Source: Erythroxylum novogranatense
Taxonomy: Eukaryota > Streptophyta > Magnoliopsida > Malpighiales > Erythroxylaceae
Direction: 5' to 3'
DNA length: 64,000 bases
Assembly (NCBI GenBank): GCA_029891385.1
Contig: CM057224.1
Coordinates: 2,356,001-2,420,000 of the forward strand
Shown: one piece after another, positions 26,782-37,076 of the stretch
How the letters are laid out: every line of letters begins with the position of its first letter
How positions within the stretch are numbered: position 1 is the first letter of the stretch
Made by a program: the position numbers and the translations under genes
The notes under the pieces: generated by a model
The model's database searches: none
What the model was told of the DNA's origin: nothing
The model's input: only the letters and a program-made list of their open reading frames with translations

Positions 26782-27972
26782 CTAGTTTTTGGGGCCGATG
26801 TCCTTGAGAGCACAGATCTGCTCTTCTCCCATGGAAGACATCACAGTCACGACCAAATCTTTTCCTTCAGCAAATCCGTCCTTAATCTGCGCAAATTGAA
26901 AACCCCCATCTCAAAATGAAACAAAAGGTATGTATAATTATGTTGTTTGATGTGGTTCCTTCGGTGACTAACCTGAGTCAGTAAATTTTCATCGGTTGGG
27001 AGCCTTAGGTCATCCTTGGTATTGCCGTTCTCAGTAAGGAGACTGACCTGAAATTTCATATTGCATTTAATTAACAACTCAACAGCTAAAAGGGATAAAA
27101 GAATCACTACACAAAAAGGAATGGAGAAAAACGAGGAGCTATATATCATACAAATCCATCTTCAGAGATATCAATCAGTTGGTAGTCAGTACGAGTAACA
27201 TGAGGAACCTGAAAAACAAACACACACGAATAATTAAAAGGGAACAAGATGCAGGAAACAGAACAGATGCTAATATAGTCATTCAACATGATGCATACAT
27301 ACATCACAATTGTGGGAAGAAGGAACAATATCTTCCAGTTTCTTTCCGTTAAATATGTCAATACCAACAAAGTGGCACTTAGCATGACCGTGCTTGCCGG
27401 TCTTCGATGTGGAAACTTCCACCACCTGCAAAAACAAAAATCAAGGCACGTTCAATAACAATAGTTCACCGAAGGATTTACGAACATCTGATATCTTCTT
27501 CTCAATTATAATTGCTTTTTAAAGATATTTAAATCAATCAACACTAACTGCTCATCTAAACCTCCAAAAAATACCAAAAGAATATTTCAATTATCATTTT
27601 CTATAAAATCATATCCAAACTAATACTCGCAATCAGGAGATATCAGAGGATTTCTCTTTAAACCAATCAGAACAGAAGACGACAAATAGAGCATGTTTGG
27701 ATCTGAACTTATCCAAACACAAAAAGAATCGCAGTGATCGAAAACAAAATCTCACAGCATCCACAAGAAAATATGAAAACACGAATCATACTTAAAAGAC
27801 TCGCTCACACAGATCTAATCCAAACACAGTAACATAAAGGTCGAAGCACCTTGCAGGGGCGGTTCTTGATGACGATGTAACCATTCTTGCGGATGGTTCC
27901 GGCCTGCTGAGGAAAGGTCTTGGAGGCGCCAGCATCGGCCTTCGATTCGAAGTGGTGCTCCTCGTCGGACAT
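26782..27972 (-). CDS. EIF5A: Translation initiation factor eIF5A, five exons, 160 residues
   Basis: eIF5A relieves ribosome stalling, for example at proline runs, and needs hypusine made by deoxyhypusine synthase and hydroxylase. Exons in gene order are 27972-27850, 27425-27303, 27208-27152, 27047-26973 and 26886-26782. All joins are phase 0 with GT-AG borders. The hypusination loop [12 protein letters not shown] is intact, with the modified Lys at residue 52. The N-terminal SH3-like domain is followed by the OB-fold domain ([14 protein letters not shown] onward, ending KDIGPKN). The length equals the usual plant 158-160. The start context on the gene strand is GCCACCATGTCC. The leader is CT-rich with a TATA-like box about 85-95 bases upstream. 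The position matches Arabidopsis eIF5A-3 (At1g69410). Confidence 0.97.
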
Positions 27973-28057
27973 GGTGGCGGCGATCGGGAAAAGAGAGAGT
28001 GAGAGTGACTGAGGAGAGAAGAGGGAGAGAGCAGAGAGAGTGAAGATGAGATTTACT

Positions 28058-28067
28058 GTATTTATGA
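28058..28067 (-). promoter_or_regulatory. TATA-like box of the eIF5A gene
   Basis: On the minus strand TCATAAATACAG lies about 90 bases before the eIF5A start codon, followed by a CT-rich stretch that would be the 5' UTR. Position and sequence fit a TATA box. The transcription start is not shown. Confidence 0.4.
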
Positions 28068-28079
28068 GGGTATATCGTA

Positions 28080-29440
28080 ATTTCAGAGGATGATTAGGGT
28101 TTCGAAAAATCTGAGTGAATATGGACCGTTGGATTAGCGAAAATGAACGGGTACAGATGAGATTAGTAGCTATATGTATATGTGCGTGCGTTATACGGAC
28201 GCTGAAGGCACGTGGGCTGCTCGTGATTTTATCTTAAAATCATGAATCTCAAAATAAAACTATTGACTAATCGCACATATGGCATTGGGTCAGGCACGAG
28301 TCGGGTCAAAAAGAGCTCGAACTTGACTTGAATTTGTTTTAAAAGATCCGAGTTAGCTCCATATCCAAACAAGTTTTTGGACCACGGTTCGAATCTGAAT
28401 CCAATCAATGTGTTGTGTCAGAAAATGATGTCGTTTTCATTTATTAACAAACTATAGCTTTTGATCGGTGGGATCAAATCATATCTTGTGGCCGGTTAAC
28501 TAATTCTTACCTTATTTTATTAAATTTCACTTACATATTTATATAAGGATTATATAAATATATAAATAAAATTAAATAACACATAATTGAAATACCTTAA
28601 CGAGAACAGATGCTCCAACCCTACTCATCGTTGAAGGAGATGCTAGTGCTTCGGAGTGGACCATATAACTTGAACTCAATCTCTATTTAAAACTTGATTT
28701 TTATAAAAAAATGTAAACTCAGACCCAAAACCAATCAAGTTAAATTAAACTCGTTGAGTTTAAACCAAACCTGAACCGAAATATTAAACCTACTAAATAA
28801 TACTATTTTATTATTATTATGGATGACTCAAAGTTCAATCAGGCACAACTTGACCCAATAATTTTTTAATTTAAAAATTAAAATATATTTTTTTTAAGTT
28901 TCAAAATTAAAAAAAGTTTGAGCCCCGCCAAAAGCTCGATCAAACTAGATTAGGGCATGGGTCAAGTATGGACTTACTTACCAAGCCTAACCTCAATCCA
29001 AATTTGAAACTTGATATTAGAGAGAAAAAAAGTGAAACTAATCAAATTAGATCGAATTTGTTGACTTTGAACCAAATTCAAGCCAAAATATCAAACATAC
29101 TAGATAGTGCTATATTCTGTTTGATTATTAACATAAGAACAACAACAATAACAACAATAACAATAAATTTGAAGAATGGTTTAATTTTGACACATGTGAA
29201 TAGTATTAGCATAACAATCTGAGTCCAATTTGAAGACAAATCAATAAATAAATTTATTTTGATCTGATTCGACCGAGCTTGAGCTGAAAATTTAGATTTT
29301 AACTAACTTTCAGGTTTCATGATCCAAAAAGAAAAAAAAAAGTAGTATCCTAGTATTTCAAAGACTAACTGAGCTAATAATTGACAAACATCAACAAACA
29401 CAATTGACCCTTTGCAGGATCATGTCTATTCAATAAGCAC
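28080..29440. other. Spacer with dispersed repeats, no gene
   Basis: It holds three relic repeat segments: about 28285-28450 and 28660-28990 (GAACTTGAC/GGGTCAAG-type islands) and 28507-28625 (with ATGCTCCAACC). Apparent open frames here are low-complexity Asn/Ile/Thr-rich and not credible as genes. Confidence 0.6.
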
Positions 29441-29579
29441 ATACCTGCACATTGAGTCACAAGAAAGTAGAATCTCTTAACACAAATTTCATATATACAA
29501 GGACATAATAAGCTAAATCTTCCCTAAACAAACATTCCAACTACGAAGACACCTCATTTCCCTATCAAGCTTAGGTATA

Positions 29580-31187
29580 TTACCGTGCCCGGTCATCCGG
29601 GATGTAGAAGTCGAACTGGACGTCAACTGAACCAGAATCATCCCCAGTGTCTTTGTACTCAATGTTTGTTATTGACCCAATCTCCTCTCTGTCACTATAT
29701 TCTTGCTTTACGCGTAGGACAGGCACTGTCACGGAGTAAACCGTTCCAAGATCATAGTCAGCTGTAACACTCAGCTGAACTTTGTCTTTTGATTCGATCT
29801 CCACAAACTCGGATAGAGCGCGTACAATATTGCTCACGATTTTCCGTTTTGCCTCGTCACTAACTGCACATCTGTCAGAGAAAAGAATCATCTTCAAACG
29901 CTGTTTTGCAATCCTTGCATTTGAACTCTTTCTTGCTGTTGGTGTTGGGAAGACTATCTTCCATGCCAAGTTTAAGCGCTCAAAGAAGCTCATGTTTATG
30001 ATATTTAAGAGAAAGCTGTCAGCGTCTTGACCAACTGGATTTGAAGATAGCTGATATTCTCTGGCAATCCCAGAAAGTCGTTTAGAGTGGCCACACATCT
30101 TACGGCTGTCAAATGAGATACTGGGCCATTTCTGGTTGCTTGCAAAAGTGCCAAATGCTCCATTTAAAGAGCCAGTAAACTCCACCTATATAAACAGCAG
30201 ATACTTTTAACACTTTCTGAAAGAAGTAAACAAGCAAAAATCTGCTTGCCAATATCTTAAACAAACAATTTAATCCCGATCGATAAATCCACAACAAAAA
30301 TTATCCTGGATGATTTATTAATTAAATAAGCCGAAGGTGTAACTACAGGAAGTTGAGCATCCAGTGATAATGATCAACAGGATGAGTCTCATCATTTATC
30401 TAAACGAGCTCAAAACAACATTCAATTCTGTTGTAAAATGTAAATCGTGATAAATAAAAATAACAATGTAAAAACCGACACATCATATGAACAGAATGCA
30501 ACTATGCTCTTTAAAGCAAATATATTCGCAAAGAAATACATGCAATCATGGGGACTAAACCAGTACCAGTAAATCAGAAGTCTTTAATGTACAGAATCTG
30601 CTTAATCATATAACCCTTTTCATTACATACTGGACTAAAGCCATTGTTCTTGGCAACTTCCTTAACCAAGCGAAAGCTTTCTTGGTTTCCCCCTCTCTAA
30701 TCCCAAGCTTTCTGCAGATTGTAAATACTATAAACCCTAATATCATAGTTTAGATTGAGCATAAATATGTGTATATGTATGCTACATTAAAACCAAAAGA
30801 ATCCTATTTTCAATTGAAACATACAATCCAATCCATAGATAGAAAGCTCGCAAGCAAACTACCAGAGACGATTTCGACCTCTCACCAAGAACCAATTCCC
30901 AAAGTTTCCTCCTTTCATGAAATTCCAGCTTTCTCGAGAAGCAAACAGAAAAATGAGCACGACTTGTAAACGATTTCGCAACACGTCAGAACTCACGCGA
31001 CTAACGAGAGAAAAAAAAAAAAGAACACCTACAATGAATAAACAAAGCAAGCTACCCAAGCATTAAAAAAGAAAGAGGCAAAAGGAGCTAAAACCTTGCA
31101 ATTTGGCGAAGCTAAAGAACTCCGAAGAGGGAATCTATGGAAAGAAGTCATTGTTGCAGAGAGCCCCATGTCCCCAGACATCGCCAT
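29580..31187 (-). CDS. MINE1: Plastid cell-division topological specificity factor MinE1, two exons, 232 residues
   Basis: MinE works with MinD inside the chloroplast to place the FtsZ ring at mid-plastid. Exon 1 is 31187-31095 (31 residues, Ser/Thr-rich, opening AMSGDMGLSATM) and begins the transit peptide. The intron is 31094-30186. Exon 2 is 30185-29580, starting VEFTGSLNG. The conserved core FFERLNLAWKI (membrane/MinD-interacting helix), SSNARIAKQRLKMILFSDR and the topological-specificity domain (VSDEAKRKIVSNI... LGTVYSVTVPV) are intact. The acidic C-terminal extension is typical of plant MinE. The size is close to Arabidopsis ARC12/MinE1 (At1g69390), and the location fits the same syntenic block. 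Confidence 0.95.
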
Positions 31188-32239
31188 TCCCAATTTGCTC
31201 CACTCAATCTCGGCGGCTCCGCTCAGAGAATCACGCAGTTGTACTCAGGCGAGCTCCTCTTAAGCGACTGTGCTGTCTATGTTCCGGCCCTGACGACGCC
31301 GTTAGGGTTGTATAGTTTCTGATATGGATTTCAATTAGGTATTAAAATCTAGTGATTCATTTGTCTTCAATCATTAATTAAACTGACCCTGTGTGGACCC
31401 TTTTCAGTCAAAGTCCTAATTTTTAAAATTACCAAAAGCTATTTTTTATGTTTTAAAAATTTGATTGAAAATTAAACAAAAATCTACAATTTTAATATCT
31501 AAAATTTAATCGGTAGTATAATATCATAAAATTGATATATAATAAAAATTGAATAAAATTAACAACTTAAAATAGAATTGAAGAAGGCTAACAAATATTA
31601 AAGTTTCATTGAAGAATTGAATAAGGAGATTGTCAAATTAAAACCAAATATTTTATTCTAATTTATAATTTAGAAAATTAGCCAATTAATTAATAAATTG
31701 ATTGTTTTTAATAATCAAAGTTATTAAGGTAAATTGAACTAAAAAGATGAACGGTTTAAAGTTATTATAAAACCTACTTAATCTATTCATAATATAAAGA
31801 TAAAGTTATTTAGTATTATATCATAAAACACATATTATTTTTAAGTTTCACATAATACTACTTTGGATCATTTGGAAATAGTATCCCTCCTAGTTAGGTA
31901 GTTACTGATAAGACTACGTACTACCAAATTTTTCTAGATCTCGCATAACGACATGATTTTTATTGAATGTTGTTGTTGTTAATGCTACTTTAGTATGGAT
32001 ATATCTTTGGACTTGATAATATTTATATTTGAAGGTTTTAGTAGGAGATGTTGATGTTACTATTCAAACATATGTAATGAGTTTGGTATTCACTTCCTGC
32101 CTAATATGGAATAAACAAAGACTTTAAAAGTTTTGCTAGAGAGTATATGCTTTAATTTAAAATTAGTCTCCACCCAATTATCTTCAAGGCTATTTTGAGA
32201 AAAGGTAGCTAATTTTGTTGCAAGGAATGAACAACATTA
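31188..32239. other. MinE promoter region and AT-rich spacer
   Basis: The first 100-150 bases should be MinE 5' UTR and promoter. The remainder is AT-rich with no recognisable gene. From about 32150 it grades into a Mutator-like transposase relic. Confidence 0.5.
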
Positions 32240-32918
32240 GACATATGGATCCTCCATGATGCCTTTTTTTAATGTCTATAAAAGGTACAAAATCACTTTA
32301 GAAGGTTTTGATGTTAAAGATGAAGAGGCACAATTTAGTTCATGCTACATTTGTTTAGAACATGTGAAATTTGAATTTGTCAATGCTTGTAAACCATTTA
32401 TATGGATTGATAGGTGTCATCTGTAAAGAAGATATGGGGTGCAATTGTTGACATCCATTTGAGAGAAGATGCAAGAGTGATTTGCTATCAAGCAACACTA
32501 CATAATGTTTTAATGCAAGCTTGAGAATTGTATAGGACAAACCAAATTTGACTTGCTTGAAGGTGATGAGAAGAGCAATTATGAAGAGATTCCATTAGAA
32601 AAAGTAAGGGATGGTTACATACAATGGCCATATATGTCCTAATATTATGTCAAAGTTGGATACAAATTAAAAAGATGCTAGTAATTATTTTGCTCACTTT
32701 ACAAGTGATGGGAAATTTGACTTTGAACACTATATGAATGACCTTATGAAGTGAAATTCAGAATAAATGATACTAATTACTTAACTCATTTTGTATTTGA
32801 TAGAAAATTTGAAATTAGATATTGTATAAATGACCATCATATTTTGAACCTTAGAACAAATGATTGCAATTGTGAAAAATGGGACTTGACCCCATTCGAT
32901 TTCATCAGTCATTAGGTT
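32240..32918 (+). pseudogene. Mutator-like (MULE/MuDR) transposase remnant
   Basis: Broken frames on the plus strand spell recognisable pieces of a MULE transposase. CKPFIWIDRCHL followed after a stop by YGVQLLTSI resembles the conserved 'IDG.HLK..YGG.LL.A' catalytic start. Downstream, SKLDTN*KDASNYFAHFTSDG and finally LRTNDCNCEKWDL resemble the C-terminal SWIM zinc finger. Many stops and frameshifts show it is long dead. A MITE lies at its downstream end. No Mutator terminal repeats were identified. Confidence 0.65.
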
Positions 32919-33297
32919 ATGTTTGGTTTGATGTAAGGTTTTTAATGGAATGAAATAGAATCAAATGATTTATAATTGAATCAAATGTAAATGGATTTAA
33001 TATTAGAAAATTGCTATTTGGGAGGGATGAAAGAATTTATAATGTAAAATAGTAAAATATTATTTGGAAGAAGAGTTTATAATGTAATATAGTAGAAAGT
33101 TGTTTGTTATTTTACATTCCATCCTATATACCACAAATCGGAGGTTTATCATTTTTATTGTTTAGGATTAAATGTGATATAATATGAAACCCTCCTCTTT
33201 TACTAATTTCATTCCATTCTATTATGAATCCTCTTTCCAAACTATGAAATAATATTACATTTCATTTTATTATATTAATAAACCTCAACCAAACATA
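32919..33297. mobile_element. MITE with TATGTTTGGTT terminal inverted repeats
   Basis: The left end TATGTTTGGTT (32919-32929) is mirrored by AACCAAACATA (33287-33297). Inner sequence is also roughly symmetric (AATGGAATGAAAT on the left, ATTTCATTCCATT on the right). The interior is AT-rich without an ORF. The first LTR of the TRIM element starts directly at its right end. The target duplication is not clear, so the superfamily is uncertain. Confidence 0.65.
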
Positions 33298-33298
33298 G

Positions 33299-33712
33299 TG
33301 TGAGATCCCACATCGACTGGAGAGAGGAAAAAAGTACACCTTATAAGGATACAGATACCTCTTCCTCATAGACGCGTTGTTCCAAGGTTGGGAAGAGCAA
33401 AACCGTCAGGATCTTGGCTCAAAGAGTAACCCAAAGCGGACAATATCTGTGGATAGATGATATGGGCTGTTATAAATGGTATTAGAGCCGATTCATGAAC
33501 CGTTGTGCCAGCAAGAATACTGGGCCCTAAAGGGGGTGAATTGTGAGATCCCACATCAGCTAGAGAGGAGAATGAAGTACATCTTATAAGGGTACGGATA
33601 CATCTTCCCCATAGACGCGTTTTTTCAGAAAGAGAGAAGAATAAAATCGTGAGAGTCTTAGCTCAAGTAGCAACCCAAAGCGGACAATATCTATAAACAA
33701 ATGGTCTGTTTA
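33299..33712 (+). mobile_element. Complete TRIM (terminal-repeat retrotransposon in miniature)
   Basis: Two direct repeats flank a tiny interior: LTR1 33299-33474 and LTR2 33542-33712. Both begin TGTGAGATCCCACATC and share CATAGACGCGTT and AACCCAAAGCGGACAATATC. Just after LTR1 is a primer-binding site TGGTATTAGAGCCG (33477-33490), complementary to initiator tRNA-Met. Just before LTR2 is a polypurine tract, AAAGGGGGTGAA. There is no ORF, so it needs enzymes in trans. This is the classical TRIM layout. The LTRs differ at many sites, so it is not recent. Confidence 0.88.
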
Positions 33713-34279
33713 AATTTTTCTTAATTTTAATGCTAAATTATCTTATTTTACATAGTTTTCCATATCTTTTCAGGTAATTATACAAATCGGACCTTAAGAC
33801 GATATTATTCAACAATTCGAGATTATTCATTATTCCCAAAAAAAAGTGAACAAATTCATAATTTTTAGAAGAACAAGATCTGTCTACACTTGTGTGATAA
33901 TTCGTGCCCTAAAAAGATTAAATGTAGCAAGCGACATAACCTATGCGGTGACCATGCAGGAGACCATGTATAATTCAAAGAAGAAATAGAGAGATCATAA
34001 TTTAGAGACAGAGTCATGTCAAAGGTTGTAGTAGTTGTTGTTGTAGAGGTAAATATGTGAACATGTTACCCTGGTGTGAAGATCATTTAGGATCTCCTTA
34101 GAAATTTTCATTGTGTTTATGAAACAAATAATTACAGATTCCCCACAAATCTCCTTAGAAATTCGTAGAGTCTTAAGTTCAATTCTGTTGCATCACAAGG
34201 TTCATTTCCTTGAAGAAGTTATCCTAAACAGAAGCTCAGATCTTCTCCTACAATGGTGCTCATCATCTTCCTTTTTGAG
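33713..34279. other. Spacer and 3' flank of the DUF538 gene
   Basis: No gene seen. The last 150-200 bases probably contain the 3' UTR and polyadenylation region of the minus-strand DUF538 gene. Confidence 0.5.
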
Positions 34280-35617
34280 TTAAAACTCCTTCACTGCCAC
34301 AGAAACCTGTGGTGTCTCATATGCAATCCTGGACCTGGATTTCTTAACACCAGCTGTAATCCATACCTTATCAGATTTGTATCCTTCAACTGCCACATGT
34401 GTAACCTTAACCCACACCAGGACCTTCGTCTTGATTCCCTCTATATCTGTAAGCTTTCCCCTCATAAGGGTTGCTTTCACTCTAGTGGAATATCTTAGAA
34501 CAGAAGAGTCCTTGAAGCTGACTTCACAAATAGAAGGCAAGTATACTATCAGCTTGGCCTTTGATTCATCGAATTCGTAACACGTCACATTTTGAGGAAA
34601 GAGTCCGGATGGTAAGTTGTACTCTCGGAGAAGATCTGGCAAAGTTTTCAGCGGCTTTCCTGCATGAGAAGAGAATACACAGGTAAGCATACGGTAATAT
34701 GCAAGCAATGCATGACTTCCATGTTAGTTTACAAGAGAATCAGCTTCCATTTCAATCTAATTCTAAAACCAAGTTTCTTGGAACGGATCTGTTAAAACAA
34801 TCATTCTTGTTGCCCTTTTTTCAATCCAAATCAGTAAAAATTTCCTACCTTTGAGTTTGTTGAAAATCCATTTTGCCTTCTCTTCAACTGTATTGGAAAA
34901 AGTCTGCAGAATGCAGAAGTTAAATTAGAATTTGAACCATTTTCACATGAACAAAGCAGAGAAACAACATTCACTTGATGAGAATGATGATTAAAACCCA
35001 AAATCTTACTCAATTTTCATCAGCTCCGCACTGAACTGCCTAATCTAATGAAGAAAAGTGGAAAGATTTTACATTTTCATTCATTCCCACTCGTTTTCTT
35101 TCTTTTTCATCTGCAAACTACATTTCAGAAATGGCAAGTACAACAGATCCTAAAAGCCACAGTACGAGGAATGGAAGAAGCCACCACCATTACATTAATT
35201 TCTACTCAAAAATTCCCTATCCGTTTGCTTTTCTGAATCCAATTCCAGTAATCCCAACAACCCATGTTCCAAAATCATTTCTTTCCCCTAAAAGGATAAT
35301 CCATTAGATCCATAACAAATTGGCAGAAGCCATGAAATGGGGAAAGTGCATTCGACCCACATCACACAAATCACCCAAAAACCCACAACAGAAAGATCAC
35401 TTAAAACCAAGAAAAGACACAAACACACAGAAAACAACATCAATAAAAGGAATATACAAAAGCACAAAACAGAGAACTTGAACGACATTATTAAAGAAAG
35501 AATCTGTCTACTAACTGTTAAGTCTTCAGTAATGTTACAGAGCTCCTCCTTGGCTTTCTTGGAGATCCATGATCCCCCAACTTTCAAGCTACTAACTTTA
35601 GTTAACGCCTTCTCCAT
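34280..35617 (-). CDS. DUF538 family protein, three exons, 178 residues
   Basis: DUF538 proteins are plant-specific; the best known is SVB (smaller with variable branches), linked to trichome size and stress. Their biochemical role is unsettled. Exons in gene order are 35617-35516, 34903-34849 and 34659-34280. GT-AG introns and phases give a continuous frame (EDLT/TFSNTVEEKAKW, NKLKG/KPLKTLPDLL). Diagnostic features are LLREYNLPSGLFPQNVTCYEF and the terminal block LVWVKVTHVAVEGYKSDKVWITAGVKKSR cited here only by its ends (about residues 126-155). No signal peptide is evident. ATG 35617 is chosen because the frame further upstream offers only a TTG. The breakpoint of the GT61 segmental duplication lies about 330 bases upstream, in the promoter region. 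Confidence 0.9.
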
Positions 35618-36047
35618 TCTCACTCTCAAATCTGTCTACTACCAGTAGAAATGAAACGAAGAAGTGGACCAAAGAAAGAATCCAGGTGAAAGCAGTGGCT
35701 CTCTTTCTCTCACACTTTCAGGACTTTCCAAAAGGGTGTGAAAGCTGGCAGGCACATAAAGCCAACATAAGCAGCTGTCACAGTGTCACCTTGAAGAAAA
35801 AAGCGGCGCCTTGTGAACACTTACCCATGAAATGAATCAGAAACAATAAAAAGACAGTTTCTTTTGATCATCAGAAGTTCAAACTTTAGGACAAGGCTGA
35901 TTTTAGATTAAATTGAACGAATTTTAATCTCAAAACATCACTTCCTTAATTATATATGATCCAAATGCTATTTAGGGGTCAAATTTGATACAAGACCTTA
36001 TCAACTTAATATCACCTTACTATAAAGTGTAAATATTTGAAAAGTAA

Positions 36048-36489
36048 TGTTTGGTATCAATCTATCATTGTACAGGTATCACTTACTCCATTCCTCTAAT
36101 AATCTACAGGAATATGAATCATTGTTTAAATTTTTAGCGTAAAACTTAATTATAATTAATTATAAAATATAATTAATTAAAATATAAGTAATAAGGTGCA
36201 TAAAATATATTTAAAATTAATTAATTAAAATATATTTAAAATATACTTATAAAATATATATGTAATAAGGTGCACAATTAATTAAAATATATTTAAAATA
36301 TGATATAAAATAATTTTAATAAATTTTATTTCTCAAAATGTTTAAGAAACTAACTACTATCAAAGATAATAGTAATCATTCATTCATCTTAATCAACCAT
36401 CATACTTATAATGATTATATTCATTTTCATTCTTCACTGTTTTCATTCCTATTCTTATTCCCATTACTCTCGGTGAACCAAGCGCCCCC
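36048..36489. mobile_element. MITE-like insertion present in copy A, absent from copy B
   Basis: The segment lies between two TAA trinucleotides (36045-36047 and 36490-36492). Copy B reads almost straight across (near 60455, TAAGTTGTCTTTTAC). The right end inverted reads GGGGGCGCTTGGTTCACC and the left end TGTTTGGTATCA, so the terminal repeats are only partly alike. A TAA duplication would fit a PIF/Harbinger element, but the decayed ends and a small neighbouring deletion keep this tentative. Confidence 0.5.
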
Positions 36490-37076
36490 TAAGTTGTCTT
36501 TTACAATATATTTGTAAAAGATATGCTTAAAAAATTGCTTAATGTTGTATCAAGCATAATGATGTTTTACTCATTCGACTCTCTCATTTTGCTCATATGG
36601 ATTAGCAAGTGCCATATCATGGCTACATTGTCCTCCATTTGGGAGTATACATCTCTTCTTATTGTCAAACTATCTTTATAAAAATGTTTCATATGTGACA
36701 ATTAGTGGATAAATGAATATTAGTGATAATCAATATTATACATACTAAAATTATTATTTTGAAAATAAAAATACCATATAATTTTTCTCTTAAAATTATA
36801 TATCTCTTCTTATTTTAAATTTAGTTTTTTAATTTTGGAAAATATTCTTTTAATTTTAGTTTTTGAAAAAAACTATTTCTCTTAGACTTAGGTTAAAAAT
36901 AATAACCAAATACACATAAAATAAACATCGTATATGGGCTAATCAAATGTTACCTCAACCAAGTAAATTGATTTAAATTTATAATTTAAGATAATTATAA
37001 TAAAACATTAGCTTGAATCAAATTTTATTAGTTCCATTCAAGTTTAAGAGCTCGTTTTAATCATCATATAAACAAC

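Noticed and set aside
28968..29222. 84-codon Asn/Thr/Ile-rich frame
   Set aside because: Low-complexity translation of a relic repeat.
29782..30030. Plus-strand frame opposite MinE exon 2
   Set aside because: Antisense shadow of the MinE coding exon.
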